A stretch of 64,000 bases of DNA from Thozetella sp. PMI_491 (taxonomy: Eukaryota; Ascomycota; Sordariomycetes; Chaetosphaeriales; Chaetosphaeriaceae). The stretch is from assembly GCA_021432635.1 (NCBI GenBank), contig MU270022.1, forward strand, positions 868,001 to 932,000, written 5' to 3'. Under the pieces are notes generated by a model. It worked only from the letters and a program-made list of their open reading frames with translations, searched no databases and was not told the origin of the DNA. The position numbers and the translations under genes were made by a program. Position 1 is the first letter of the stretch. Every line of letters starts with the position of its first letter. This document shows, piece after piece, positions 33,434-44,930 of the stretch.

Positions 33434-35029
33434 CTAACTTGGTTGTTGTTTACACTCGATGTTTAAAAGAGTCATGCTGACTTTCTCTCCAAATGCCATT
33501 ACTTCTTCCCGACTAAGTGTTACAGCGACTGTCCAAAAACGTACTCCAACCTCGACTTCAGTAATATTGTCCATATTGAGAATCCCGGGAAAGTCGATGT
33601 TGAGGTCCGTCCAACGTAACGCCCGATTGGCATCCCTATGCCGGAAAAGATAAGCCTCCTGCTCGGGATAATTCATGGCTGGAAAGATACAGGCGCGGCA
33701 TGACTCTCTAATATGGTTGATCAAGACGACGAATAGAACTTCCTCTCCGTGTAGTGTCAAGCCAAAATGCACAGCACGGACTATATTCGGTGAATTTGGG
33801 TAGAAGAGTAAATCTGTACTATCCCAAAGAATGCGTGGGATGGTGGAATGGATTTTCCCCGGGATACATATCCGCACGCCGTGCTCACGAAACTTCGAGA
33901 GCGTACCATGATCTGGAATTACTGCACTTGTCATGGTATAGAATGTCGACGTGGAGGCTGCTGGGAGGAAGGCCCGTTCCTTGTGGCTCAGCCTGCTCAT
34001 GTTGCGAGATTGGCGAAGGAAAAGAGCTGGCCCGATTTTTCTCAGGTGGATGCACAAAAGTAAAGTTTCATCGTAGGCGAAAAGCCCTACTGGCAACACA
34101 TAATCCTTGCCGGCGTTATAGTGAATAGGACTACTGGAAGGCACCTCATAGAGATAATCCTCGATTCTGAGGCCCTTGTTTGTGAGGACAAATTCAGGGT
34201 TGTAATTGTAGATCTCCCATGGGACAACCTTTCCGCAACCAGCATATTCTGCCGGTGATGACGCAAGCAAGCTGCAGTGATCGTCTTGTTTCTGACTGGG
34301 AGTGGCGTTCCAGGCAAAAATGGTGGTATCGTTGCTGCGCTTGACAATTTCCTCTTGTAGGCGCCCGAATGCCATCAAACCTTCGCCGTAGATGAGTGGC
34401 ATATTAACCTCAAAGATTCCGAGAAGACAATATGCCGCATCCTCAATTCGGGTCGTACTCCTCTGGGCAGCCCAGGACATCCTCTGAGCTACTGAATATT
34501 GATAGACTTTCTTGTGCATGAGGAGGAGGTCGACAGGAATACCCGTTGCGCCCGAAAGTTCAGAGCCGAAGGTAGCTTTGGTACCACGGAACTTCCAAGC
34601 CTGATCATAGAAGTGCAGAGTTAATGGGGCAATTAACTCCTGGAGTGTCCAGCCTCGCGTGATCCACTTACACCTCCCGATGCCATCCTGGAATCCGATG
34701 GAGGGATGGAGATCGGCGAGAAAGACGTAGCACACTGCCGCCTCCCTGTACCATTCAAACATGGAGTTAATGCTCTCGGTCAGCTCTGCGCTACTGCTTT
34801 TATCGATACAACAAGTGTCGACCCAAGCGTACTCGATACTATTATCCAAAGCCAAGCGGCATGTTTCCGTAATCTTCTTGTACCCCCTTTTCCGAGGTAG
34901 GTACGGCTGCGCCATATCCTGAAAGGTGACCTCTTCAGCCTCCCAAGTATGTGACAGAATTGCGTAAGGTGGAAGGCCCTCACGGTCGAAGTCCTCGAAC
35001 CGGAGCGTTCTCGCATTGACCAGTCTCAT
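33434..35029 (-). CDS. HET-domain protein (heterokaryon incompatibility type)
   Basis: A single exon of 531 residues. The three HET blocks are clear: YAILSHTWE at 22-30, YAWVDTCCIDKSSSAELTES at 68-87 and CKWITRGWTLQELIAP at 120-135, followed by RIEDAAYCLLGIFEVNMPLIYGEG, typical of the HET-D/E/R-like subgroup. In Podospora and Neurospora such domains trigger cell death when fused cells are genetically different. In HET-D/E proteins a NACHT-WD40 part follows; here the C-terminal 300 residues have neither, so this is a stand-alone HET protein. The domain is encoded without introns. It is the first of three HET genes in the right half of the window. Confidence 0.95.
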   Translation of the reverse strand: MRLVNARTLRFEDFDREGLPPYAILSHTWEAEEVTFQDMAQPYLPRKRGYKKITETCRLALDNSIEYAWVDTCCIDKSSSAELTESINSMFEWYREAAVCYVFLADLHPSIGFQDGIGRCKWITRGWTLQELIAPLTLHFYDQAWKFRGTKATFGSELSGATGIPVDLLLMHKKVYQYSVAQRMSWAAQRSTTRIEDAAYCLLGIFEVNMPLIYGEGLMAFGRLQEEIVKRSNDTTIFAWNATPSQKQDDHCSLLASSPAEYAGCGKVVPWEIYNYNPEFVLTNKGLRIEDYLYEVPSSSPIHYNAGKDYVLPVGLFAYDETLLLCIHLRKIGPALFLRQSRNMSRLSHKERAFLPAASTSTFYTMTSAVIPDHGTLSKFREHGVRICIPGKIHSTIPRILWDSTDLLFYPNSPNIVRAVHFGLTLHGEEVLFVVLINHIRESCRACIFPAMNYPEQEAYLFRHRDANRALRWTDLNIDFPGILNMDNITEVEVGVRFWTVAVTLSREEVMAFGEKVSMTLLNIECKQQPS

Positions 35030-35337
35030 ATTGCTCTGATATGTTCATAAGCTAGGGCATGTAGTCGGGCTGTGAGGCTGATGTTGGGCTGGTGAGAAGA
35101 GTTGAGGTGAGTGAGATTTGCCCCGCCTTGGTTTCTTATCTCATATTCAACGTCCCATCACGTGGCCAGAACAGCGTAGAAGTTAACCAAAAGTGCTATT
35201 TCACCCAAACTCTATCTGTGTTGTTGTTGGCCTACATTTCCGTGATTGCGACTAAATCTAACCTATACTCTAAACCATGCGAAGACTCTTCTATAATATA
35301 CAGAAACTTAACCGATGTTTGATCCATACGATAGCCC
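35030..35337. other. Intergenic region
   Basis: Promoter of the leftward HET gene and 3' flank of the RTA1-like gene. Nothing else seen. Confidence 0.45.
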
Positions 35338-36251
35338 CTAACGACGCCTCTCTCTAGCTTCTCCAACATTTGCCAGCTCTGCAATGGACTCACCATGATC
35401 GCTTTTTAGCACGCCGGGATACCACCAGAAGAAAATACCCATCGTGACAAGCATTAGCGTTCCATCAAAAACATAAACTGGCCACTCGGTACTTTGCAAA
35501 TACCCGTCGCTTCCCATGATGAACTCGATCATTCTAAAGAAATTCCGTACCATGATCATCACCGATGCTACGTATAGCATGTTGAGACAGGCTTGCCAGG
35601 GAACTTCAGTCGCCTGCCTTCCCTTGTTTCGGAACTGGATGTTAAAGCGAAACGTGACGTAAATGAAGAAGCCGAAAATGATGATCTGCAAGATGAGTCC
35701 CGCCACAATGAGGTGCTCGCCCTGGCTGTAGCTTTCGCTTTTCGCTAGCATCCCTGCTGCAGAGGATTGAACCTGTAGGGTTACTATATCGCCTAGCACA
35801 AACAGCCGAGTTGACCATCGAGGAGAAATAGGAGCCCACTTCTCGCCCTGGACAGCGCGAACACACCGACCGTAGGTCATGTAGAGAGAAGCGGCGAAGA
35901 ATACTGGGGCGAGGATGAGAAAGATCGATTGGATTAAATATGGGAGGAGGTCGCCGGTGTGATCATAGGCCAGTGCGCGACCTATGTATCCAACGATTTC
36001 GACTATCACGCCAACATTAGCTAAAGCCTTGAGATAATTACCGCGTGTAGATGCATGGTAGAGAAGGGTGAGCAATATGTACATATTCCACCGATGAAGA
36101 AGGGCAGGCAGAACCAGAAACGCCCAGAAAACATCTTCCAACCGTGGAGAGCGGTGATGACGGTGAAGAGTGCGGCAAAAACAATAGCTGCAACCTGACT
36201 GGGAACATAGTGCCAGAGGTAAGCCCCATAGTATGTTTTCGGAACTGGCAT
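35338..36251 (-). CDS. RTA1-like seven-helix membrane protein
   Basis: Two exons, complement(35338..36020, 36083..36251), join in phase to 283 residues. The protein has the RTA1 layout: YYGAYLWHYVPSQVAAIVFA at the start, VIVEIVGYIGRALAYDH in helix 3, a LIQSIFLILAPVFFAASLYMTYGR block in helix 4 and GDIVTLQVQSSAAGMLA in helix 5. RTA1/RSB1-type proteins are plasma-membrane proteins tied to lipid (sphingoid base) export and to resistance to 7-aminocholesterol and similar compounds in yeast. The specific role here is unknown. Intron 1 has a GTACAT donor and a TTAG acceptor; the exact acceptor is the least certain point. The gene is divergent from the regulator at 37065. Confidence 0.88.
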
Positions 36252-37064
36252 TATACTGGCTGGGATGATGCCGCGAGAGTCGTGAGCGGGTGCTTGGTGA
36301 GGCAGGCGGAAAGTGCTACGATTGACGCAAATTGGGGGAGGAGATTTGAGACAGATTGAGGGAGAATATGCAATATATAGTAACATCTAAACGACTACAA
36401 TCCACATAAACCTCAAAGGCAACCTAAGAGAAATAGCCAACACGGCATCACCGAGTCTTCAAATTCGTGTCGCCAGGGTCAACAGAGGCAGATTGAATAC
36501 AGCGCACCTCTCGATTCCGCCCAGTTTTATCTCGAAGACGAAATGGGTAACAACTTTCGAGGACGAATGCAAGGCGAAAATGAATCGCTCCATATTTGGT
36601 TCGTCGAACCAAATGAGAGAGTATCTGTGCGGTGCAAAGTTGCGCAATACTAGGAATCTTTCTACGGCTGTGCCCCCCTGTTTGACAGCCTCAAATCTCC
36701 TAAAAGTCGACTTTGGGAGTCACCTTCTGGTTCCTAGTATTAGGTCAGCAGGCTTGTCTTTTGTTCCTCACGTTACATCATTGGTTGGATGCAGCCAAGG
36801 CTCAGCTACTCGGCCTTGGGACAGCAATTGAAGCGACTCTGCGCCTCTTGAAGGCTAAGCCACAGTCAATTCGCGTCCCATCAGCATTTGACTCTGATTG
36901 ATATTGAAAGAATCGCTTCCTAGGGAGTCGAGGCTATAGGGAAGGGTCATTCTGTTCTCACTTAGACTTGGAATTCTCTAAGCAAGATCTCTCAAAAGGG
37001 CTGAGAAATACCTAACCCCCACCTGGCCCTAAGGTATCATAGTGGTGCAGGCTCATAACTCCAG
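36252..37064. promoter_or_regulatory. Divergent intergenic region
   Basis: This 813-bp gap holds the start-side control regions of the RTA1-like gene and the small regulator. No gene was seen. TTGCGCAATACTAGG-like palindromic bits occur near 36640 but were not pursued. Confidence 0.4.
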
Positions 37065-38370
37065 ATGCTTCGTCGGCGGCATAAAAAGTCCCGAGCAGGA
37101 TGTCTTGAATGGTACGTAGCGCCAATCCTCTGTCTTGTCGACCATGCCTGTGACTGGTGCCCTGAGATGTGCCTGCGTGTGGGCCGATACGTATGGACGT
37201 GAGCTAATATTAACTCATATCACAGCAAGAGGCGTCATGTCAAGGTATAGCACGCCATCACGGAGGGCGCGAGATGCCCAACATTTGTATTCCGAAACGT
37301 AGTTGCATGCTAACGGTAGAACTTTCCGGCCAACATAGTGCGACGAACAGCGCCCGAACTGTAGGATCTGCACGTTGTCTGACCGACCATGCGCCTACCC
37401 CGTCGATGATGCCAACTCCCGCATTAGCATCCCTGACATTACCGACATAGCACCCGTACTTTCAGCCCAGGAATCAGTTCCCGATGTAAACATGATTCAC
37501 ATGGAACTGCTGGGACACTTCTTCGTCGAACCCCAAATCCTCGCCGCAGAGAGCTCCGTATACACGAGCGGCATGAAGTTGCTGATGAATAACGCGATGC
37601 AAGCGCCCTATCTCATGTACGAGACACTGGCCATCTCTGCACGACATCTCGCTGTTGTCAGCCCCCAGAAATCCGACTTCTATCTACAGCAAGCCGTCAA
37701 GTTACAGACGCAGGCCGTATCAATTTTCAACGAACAAAACATCCAGGTGGACAAGTCAAACTGCGTGAGCATGCTCTTGTTCACCTACTTTCTTTGTAAC
37801 CACCTTTTAGCGGACGTCCTTGCCCGGCGAGACCCAAGCCTGGACCTTTTTCTTGACCGATACACAGATTGCTTCCAGATACACAGAGGCTTGCGAGCAG
37901 TAGCGATAGCCTCCTGGGAGGATCTTCTCAAATCAGAACTAGGTCCTTTTTTGACAGATCCAAAAGAACGGGATCGTACAGTCCACGGCCACGAAACCGA
38001 GAAGATTAAAGGGCTAGTGGCTGTTTCCCCAAATCTCACCGAGATAGAGAAGGGGGTGTGCTTCGAAGCCATCGCGTCCATACAGCTCGGGATTGACGCC
38101 ACCACTGCACCAGAACGCATTGGCGACTGGTCTGAGATGATCTTCATGTGGTCGGTTGCGGTTCCCGAGAGTTATATTGACCTTCTCGTCCGGCGCAAAG
38201 GGGAGGCGCTAGCAATACTGGGTCACTATGCGCTACTCCTACATTATGGGACTGAACTATGGCAAGTTGGGGACTCCGGGCCGTACATCTTGGGTCTTAT
38301 CTCGAATTTTCTAGGTCGGGATTGGGACTCATGGCTCGCTGTACCGAGAGAAAAGATGATAGGCACATAG
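37065..38370 (+). CDS. Small Zn2Cys6 regulator with zinc cluster spread over three exons
   Basis: Three exons, 37065..37111, a 19-nt microexon 37226..37244 and 37339..38370, join in phase to 365 residues. The DNA-binding cluster has cysteines 13, 16, 23, 30, 33 and 40 (C-x2-C-x6-C-x6-C-x2-C-x6-C). Its first two cysteines come from exon 1, the basic KRRHVK from the microexon and the rest from exon 3. The remainder resembles the Upc2/sterol-uptake type of fungal regulators: a helical region with MNNAMQAPYLMYETLAISARHLAV and FLCNHLLADVLA, ending in HYALLLHYGTELWQVGDSGPYIL, a typical last block. The target genes are unknown. The divergent RTA1-like gene is one candidate, since RTA1-like proteins respond to lipid stress. 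Confidence 0.9.
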
Positions 38371-38785
38371 ACCGAAATGCCGAATAAGCTAGGCTTTCCG
38401 ATTTCTTCGGAGTACCGTTTACCACGGTCTCTGCGAAAGCGAACACTATCCCGTAATAGACAGAACCTCATGGTCAATCAGGCATGAGTAGCTCCCACAT
38501 TGTAGCAAAAAGTCCGTTGTGGAGCACTAAGCTAACTTCCCAGACTTGGGTTTGAAAGAGATGGGGAATCCTTAGACATTAAACACTGGATACGCTGAGT
38601 TCTGCGTGGTACCAAAGTTTAACACTCGCGCTCCACCGTTTGCTTAGCGGTGAAATATCCGGATTTGTACACACTTACTGTGCCGCTGGGCCATGGAGAG
38701 CAGAGACACATCACAAAGAGAGCGACGATTAACCATACGTCTTAAAGATGGTACAATTCAGTGGGGTATTTAGCAGAGTACCCTT
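38371..38785. other. Convergent intergenic region
   Basis: 3' flanks of two convergent regulators. No gene or repeat seen. Confidence 0.45.
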
Positions 38786-40688
38786 CTAGTCCTCTAGGAA
38801 AGATTTCCAAATTGGCCCATCGTCACCTGACATGCTGTTTAATGCCGCCATGGTGTAGGGCATAGCTAGCGGGAGAGCTGGCTTTATGTAAAATGGAGGA
38901 GTCAATGGCCTTGCTGCCGTAGTTATGAGCTCCGCATCTTCTATCGACGTAGCCTGTAGGTCATGTATTGTGTCGCTGGTGTGAAACCAAACCGTTTCGG
39001 CGTATTGGTCCAGCGATTGGGATATCCATATACACGTTGACAGACTGGTCTTCAGGTCTCCCAAGGTTTGGATGAGGGGTTGGCCCTGGGCCAGGAGCTG
39101 CAAATATGCCCGAAAAAAATAGTCCTCGTCCTCCGGAACGTTCGTGGACATGATGTAGATGAGAATACCGACCCAAGCATGCAAACCGGCCGCTTGGAGC
39201 GCCTGCTTCACACCTTGGACACGCAGATACCTCCGGAGCCTAGGGAGAACGCCGGGTAAGCCGTGAAAGCTGGTGCTCCCACCACTCGTCCAGCAGACGA
39301 CTACAAATGCGCACAGCGCTGTGACGTTCTCGGCTGGCGTCAAAGTTCCCTCATGCTCCAGGATCCAGCAGGCCAGATTTCCTATAGAAGTCGCAAAGAG
39401 GTTCTGGATATCTATCGCATCCCAAGTGTGGTTTTGACGGCTTGAGAGCCACGTTCCTGCGCTCTTTATCTGGCAGTCAACCGCAAAGATAACACTCACC
39501 AAGATTCGACTCATGCCGGCCTCCTTGCAGATTGAAGCCATTCTTGAGCCGTAAAGACTAGACACCGTGTACGATGGATGGCTGTGAACCTGCTTCAAGA
39601 GGTCGTCGGGCCAGACATATGAGTCTGTCAATATCGCTCCGGCTTGATTGGCAGCGTCCTCTGCGGCCGTGGGTGAGGGCATCGCTTGTGGGATGAGACA
39701 CACTAGTCGGCAATTCCGGGCGGTCCGGGCCCACCGGATAACAAAGGACTGCACAGCCCGCGTGTTGCCAAGAGAAATAACACCACCGCGCAGCGCCAAC
39801 ATCTGCTTCAATCCAGCCAGATGGGCTGCTCTCTGCGCCGAATCTGGCTGTAGGTGCTGCCATGCTCCTGCATGCGCCGCTATGGCATGCGCATGGAGAT
39901 TTTCTTCAGCACTCAGAAGACAAAAGACCGTCGCAATGTTCCCGTCACTCAGGGCTTGCTGGGGGCCTGCGAGGTCCTGGTGGACCGCCGCAATGGCCTG
40001 TATTCGGTGATACATGAATCGCTCGAAGTGGCGGGGCTCTTCTGGCCACTCTACGCCTAATTGGATGGCAGCAAGGCATAGCATACCGTGCATAATGCCC
40101 GGGTGGCTGAACGATGGGGCTAGCCAATACCGCAGTAGATCGAGCGATGGCTGGATGGCAGTAGTAACTGGAACCATCCACGTTAATAACTCCCAAGAAC
40201 GTAATAGGTCGGAATACACTCTAGGAGAACCCACAGTATGAGAGTAAAAGATCATCTCGGTCTTCCAGACCAACTGCTAGACTGGCAAAGGGGTCCGGCC
40301 GGCTATCGATCGGGCGAGGCAGGGCCACATACGAGGGTTGGCAGAACTGACAGGGTTCCATCTCGATGTTCCCCCAAGTTACAGGGCTGTTCACACGGCC
40401 ACAGAAGAAGCAATGGAGCGTCCCAGCAGCTTCCAGAGTCTTCCGTATTGATACGTCATCGTAAAGCGCGGTATCTCTCAGTCCATCACTGACATGTAGG
40501 CTCACAAGTTGGTCCTCCTCTTCCTTTGGTGCGATGGCTCGCTGCGTCAGAGCGTGGGCACGAGCACTACCCTTCTTGGCAGCCTTTTCCGCCCGCGCCT
40601 TACGTATAACGAAGGACCGCGCATGTACGGGCACTTTTTGCTTGCTAGACTGGTTCTCTGGATTGACGAATAGGAACTTTTGCGGCAT
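38786..40688 (-). CDS. Fungal transcription-factor-like protein, with an apparent +1 frameshift
   Basis: From the ATG at 40688 a frame of 155 codons opens with MPQKFLFVNPENQSSKQKV and HARSFVIRKARAEKA, the hallmark N-terminus of fungal regulator-like proteins that lack a zinc cluster. It then stops at about 40221. The C-terminal 480 codons continue one frame over from about 40250 to 38786 and contain SPRVYSDLLRSWE and HPGIMHGMLCLAAIQLG, the typical middle-domain blocks. No intron of usable phase joins the two. A single extra base in the TTTT run near 40245 would explain it, so this is either a recent null allele or a base-calling error. The rest of the gene is undamaged over 640 residues. A DNA-binding motif is absent, and the role of such proteins is poorly known. 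Confidence 0.75.
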
Positions 40689-41430
40689 CGTGGGTGGATA
40701 TCGGACCGGCTAGGGGTAGCCCTGGAGGCCGATCGATACCGTCCGACGCACCGCAGCGGGTGCTCCGTAACTTGGCCTAGATGTCTGCGTAGGAAATGGA
40801 ACGAGGCGATGAAGATTCCGGTTCTGGGGCAAGTTGGCGGGGTGGGGTGATTACGGTGAAAAGCGGCAAACTCGATTGGCCATGAGAAGTTTCCTAATCC
40901 GTATTAGAGCCTCGACAATATTACAAACCCCGCAGACTAGGCACAAGGCAGAAAGCAAGGCTTGCTCTGGGTTACAGCGGAAACCCCCTAGTTGAGCGCT
41001 ACTGCACATTATGCGTAGCCACTGTGGCACCGCGGCCAGGGCACAAGCCACAGAGTCAGCGTATGGCTAGTTCTGGCGGTAGCCCGGTGTTACGATATGA
41101 CTACTTCGTATCGCCGTTTGTCTAGCCGGGCATTGAATCATATTGTTTACTGGTATATCCGTCGAATGATCCAGCGAGCTATCCCGAAGCAAGAAGCTTA
41201 GCGATCTCCACGTATCAACAGTACGAAAGCAAGCCCCGCTTAGAACAGCCATCAGTGGTTCAGCGACGAAACGTTCAGACCGGATGTTATATGTCGCTAT
41301 TACGGAGATCGGGAAGCTCATGAAACTTAGTATAGCTGTAGGATAAAATATAATAGAGGGACTCAAACAGACTATTGAGAGTGCGGGCGTGCATCACTGC
41401 ACGCCTGATTACCTAAAAGCAGAACGCTAC
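40689..41430. other. Intergenic region
   Basis: Holds the promoter of the leftward regulator-like gene and the 3' flank of the kelch gene. No gene was seen. Confidence 0.45.
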
Positions 41431-42505
41431 TTATACAAATTCCAACTTCCAAACATCCCCCAGTCGCGAGTTGTCTTCCGCGAGGCCTCCGTGAACGATC
41501 ACTACCTGCCGCTCCGGATGCTCTCGCACTATATCCGCGTCAAACCAGCCTCTTGGGGGAGGAAGGTCGCCAGAAGCCTCCAGCTGCAACCACTCCATGC
41601 TTCGAAGTTCGAGTGCCCATGCATCTCCTAGCATCTTCCCGGCGCCTGCATGACCTAGAGAACTCGGATCTCTTTCCCCGAACAGCGTAAGAAGATAGTC
41701 TTTTCCTCCCGCCTCGAGCGCAAGTAGCACACTGACACTCCGAGGAGAAGGTGCGTTGACTCCGTCAGGGCTGAACGTAACCGTGGACCACGAACGTGAG
41801 CCAATGTCATAAATGTCCACCGCACCTCCTTGCTCTGATACACCATCGAAGCCATTCATACGATACAACCGACCCCGCTGTGCGGCGATGGATGTGCCGC
41901 CTCTGGCCGGCCCTGGAGCGGCTTCAAGTTCCGTCCAAGTGCACGAGCTGATGTTGAACGACCACAGATCCCCTAGACGACCCTTCTCGGGACATCCGGC
42001 GTGAATGTATATATTCTCGACGCCATCGGTAGCCATAGCATGATAGCTTCGACCAGGGGGGTAGCGAGCGGTTGGATCTGCGGGATGGATTGTTTCCCAG
42101 GTTGACTGTCCCGGATCGTACCGCCATAAGGCGCCTTTCTCCTCAACCGGCAACATAGCAAGCCCTCCTCGGCCCGAGAACATGTATATCATGCCATTCA
42201 GAGCGGTGGTAGTGGAACCGACGCGCGGAGAGGGAATGAAGCCGCTAGTTGCTGCCAACATCGTGGCAGAGGCAGAAGCTTTGCGCCATATCCCTATTAG
42301 CTACGCTTGACGAGAAGCAACAATGCCACACACCTTTGCCTTCGCCCAGATCAATAACATCAAAATGGCTATCCACAGGTTCCCGAGGTTGCAGCTCGCC
42401 GCCAAAGATCCATGCTCGAGATCCAATGGTGGAAAGACATTGGGACGAACGCTGGAGACGAGCGCTACTTGCGAGCTGTGTCCATCTCGCAGCAAGTTTC
42501 GCCAT
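41431..42505 (-). CDS. Kelch-repeat beta-propeller protein
   Basis: Two exons, complement(41431..42278, 42334..42505), join in phase to 339 residues. Six kelch blades are visible, each with a hydrophobic-GG-like strand and spaced Tyr/Trp: SRAWIFGGELQPR, GMIYMFSGRGGLA, NIYIHAGCPEKGRLGDLW, RLYRMNGFDGVS, DYLLTLFGERD and QVVIVHGGLAEDNSRLGDVW. The blade spacing and the intron in the first blade resemble the fungal relatives of plant nitrile-specifier proteins. Kelch propellers bind proteins or small molecules; no catalytic motif can be named. It has no signal peptide and should be cytosolic. Confidence 0.88.
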
Positions 42506-44119
42506 TTTTGTATAGGTTCAATGGTGAGTTCAAAGTAAACTAAGACAGGAAACAAGGATTGATGTGTAACACTGGGTGTATCTTGGACATGCCATGCTTG
42601 CTCTCGAGGAGACGGTTATATAGATACCAAATTTGACTGGGCCGAGCATCGCTTGTGTATCGGACCACCTGCACCGGCGCTGTACATACAAGCGGAGTGT
42701 GCAGTGGGCTACCAGCTCGAAAATGTACCTCCCCTCTGCGAGCTCCTCAAACTTGGCCTATTGCGAAGCTCCGTCTCGGATCATCTATGCGCAGCCGGAG
42801 GCTTCAGAGCTCCGTGTCACGGGTGGAGCCTTCAAGCCTCCGCTTAGTCATGGGTTTCTGGGAGATCAGACGTAGCCCGCATCTTGTTTGGTTTGCCTTA
42901 GCTTGGTACTGTACCTATCTACGTCTAAAGTCGGCTGGGTGGATCCTTGCGAAGCGGAAGCCTCCGTCGGAAGTGGGGAAATTTGGGTACTCGCCTGTAC
43001 GGGCTGTTCACACTTGGCGTGTTGCGAGGCGTGTTGCAAGGCTTCATGGTGGAACACATCTAGAGGGTAGATTTAGGTGAACTTCGAATGAAGTCGCAAG
43101 CAGCTTGTCGGTGCATTTCTTTTGGTCGTAAACGGGGACATGATGTGGCCATAACTGCGATCAGCCTGGTTTCCGTGCTGCTGGCTGCCTATTTGATGGC
43201 GAAGCATTTTGAGGCGAAAGGGAAATTGCTACTATTGCATCTGTGCGTATCATAGTATCAACATATTGTACATTTCACCTCCTATCTTGAAGTGCGCTTT
43301 GATATGACTTCATTTGCATCAGTTTGTGTCGTTCTTCCGTCAAGTTTGCAGCAATGTTCGGGGGCGGCCCTGTTTATAATCCAGTTAGGGATATTGCACT
43401 TCTCTTTCCGATATCATAGGATAGGAGACGTAGGATGCATCGCCGTCAGTAGTGTTACATTTCAGGCTGTTCATCGTTCATTTTCCTTCCCACGTTTTAG
43501 CGAGTACGCAATACGCTGTTTATTTTGCGACGCTTTAGGCTTAGGCGATGCGGAACACGCCGCTTTAGCGAATACGCAATACGCTGCTTATTCTTTCAAC
43601 GGTTTAGGCTTAGGTGATATACCGCGCCTTCGGTTCAGTTGTTTAGTCGCCCCACTTCTACCGAACGCAGGAAAAATGCTGTAAACTTTGCCAGCTTTTG
43701 TAAGATTTGGATCGATTTGCATCTGCACAGATGCTACTGCCACTGAAATACCGAGATAATCAGAATTGGTTCAGTGTAAGCTATCAATTGGTATATTTGG
43801 ATATAAGAGTATTTCCTTACGTGTAAGAAGAAAGTGAAGAACCAATTGGAAGCTTTCTAATTCGCTTGATCTCGAGCCTCGAGACTAATGCAACTGCCCG
43901 GGCCGATCAAATAGTTTGGTCTAGGCTCAGCTTCCTCCGACATGGATCATGTTTCGCTAATAAATTGAGGGAACACCGGGCTTGCCGTTTTTCTCGTATC
44001 AGCAACATATAAAGGTAGCAGCTGCGGCACGACTTCAGGCTGAGGATCTATTGTCGCCATTCCTCGTCTGAACTGAACTAAATAAGTGGTGGACACAGAG
44101 TCGACAGCCTTCCTCGAAC
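42506..44119. other. Divergent intergenic region with a tandem repeat
   Basis: This region separates the leftward kelch gene and the rightward peroxidase-like gene. It contains a two-copy 68-bp direct repeat at about 43496-43630 and a segment at 42770-42980 rich in CCTCCG/CTTCCG motifs that partly recur at 46500-46660. No gene is supported; a 130-codon frame over the repeat has no recognisable features. Confidence 0.45.
43496..43630. repeat. Two-copy 68-bp direct repeat
   Basis: Copies starting at 43496 and 43564 share TTTAGCGAxTACGCAATACG, CTGyTTATT and TTTAGGCTTAGGyGAT with few differences. The TTAGGC units resemble telomere repeats only superficially. Confidence 0.7.
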
Positions 44120-44930
44120 ATGAAGCTTCTCTCCCTCTTCCCTTTCGTGGCGGCGGCCATGGCTTTTCCAAGCCGATCCACCGAGACTCTGCCCTATGTC
44201 TCTCCCCTTCCCGGCGACTCTCGCAGTCCTTGTCCAGGACTCAATGCTCTTGCCAACCATGGGTATCTGTATGTTTAATATCACTCCTGGATTTCATGAT
44301 TATCTCTGGGTGGATGTCGCTGACCATACCAACAGTCCACATGACGGCCGGAACATCACTGGGCCAATGATGGTCGCCGCGTTCTCTAAGGCCATGAACT
44401 TCGACGAAGCCGTGTCTCAAGCTGCGGTTGACACTAATTTTAAAGGCATTGGCGTAAATCAGTCCGTTGGAGTTGATTTGGAGGTTTTCTTTGTGCCCAA
44501 TGTGACCGACGCGCGATGCTCCGTGGCCCGCGACGACTACCAAAAGCCTCTCAATCCTGCACGGGTTTCCTATGCACTAAATCAAACCTGTGGGAGCTCC
44601 GTTACCCCAGATTCGTGGGGGAAAGTCCGCGTCGCTATCGAGGCCTTGACCACCGACCCACCACCGTACGACAAAGACATTGCAGGTGGCGAAGGCACTG
44701 GTGCGCTTATGTTCCTTTCCACCTCAGAAAACTCGCATCCCGACGACGGCGACTATGCTAGTGTCCGCTCGCGCAAGGATTGGATTATGATGTTTATGGC
44801 TGAGGACCGTTTTCCGATTGAGCTGGGCTGGAAGCCACAGGCGGTTTCCCCCAAATTGGTCGATCTGGGCAGCATTCTCGGCGTGATCGCGGCTGGTAGA
44901 TCTAAGGCACTGGCCGCGTTAGGTCACTGA
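44120..44930 (+). CDS. Secreted heme-thiolate peroxidase-like protein (chloroperoxidase family)
   Basis: Two exons, 44120..44268 and 44336..44930, join in phase to 247 residues. A signal peptide (MKLLSLFPFVAAAMAFP) is followed by the family signature SPCPGLNALANHGYLPHDGRNI at about 36-57, where Cys38 would bind the heme iron; the intron lies inside NHGYL. The C-terminal block WIMMFMAEDRFPIELGWKP also fits the family (the 'ER.P..LGW' region). Between them, however, the expected Glu-His-Asp motif (EHDASLSR-like, with the acid-base glutamate) is not visible; the region reads VDLEVFFVPNVTDARCSV. Members of this family use hydrogen peroxide to halogenate or oxygenate substrates. Activity of this copy is doubtful without the glutamate. 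Confidence 0.85.

Noticed and set aside
43535-43615. TTAGGC units considered as telomere-derived
   Set aside because: Only a few units, interrupted and not TTAGGG; part of an ordinary 68-bp repeat.
43292-43684. 130-codon frame covering the tandem repeat as a repeat protein
   Set aside because: The repeated peptide units diverge, the start lacks any signal or domain, and the DNA repeat alone explains the similarity.
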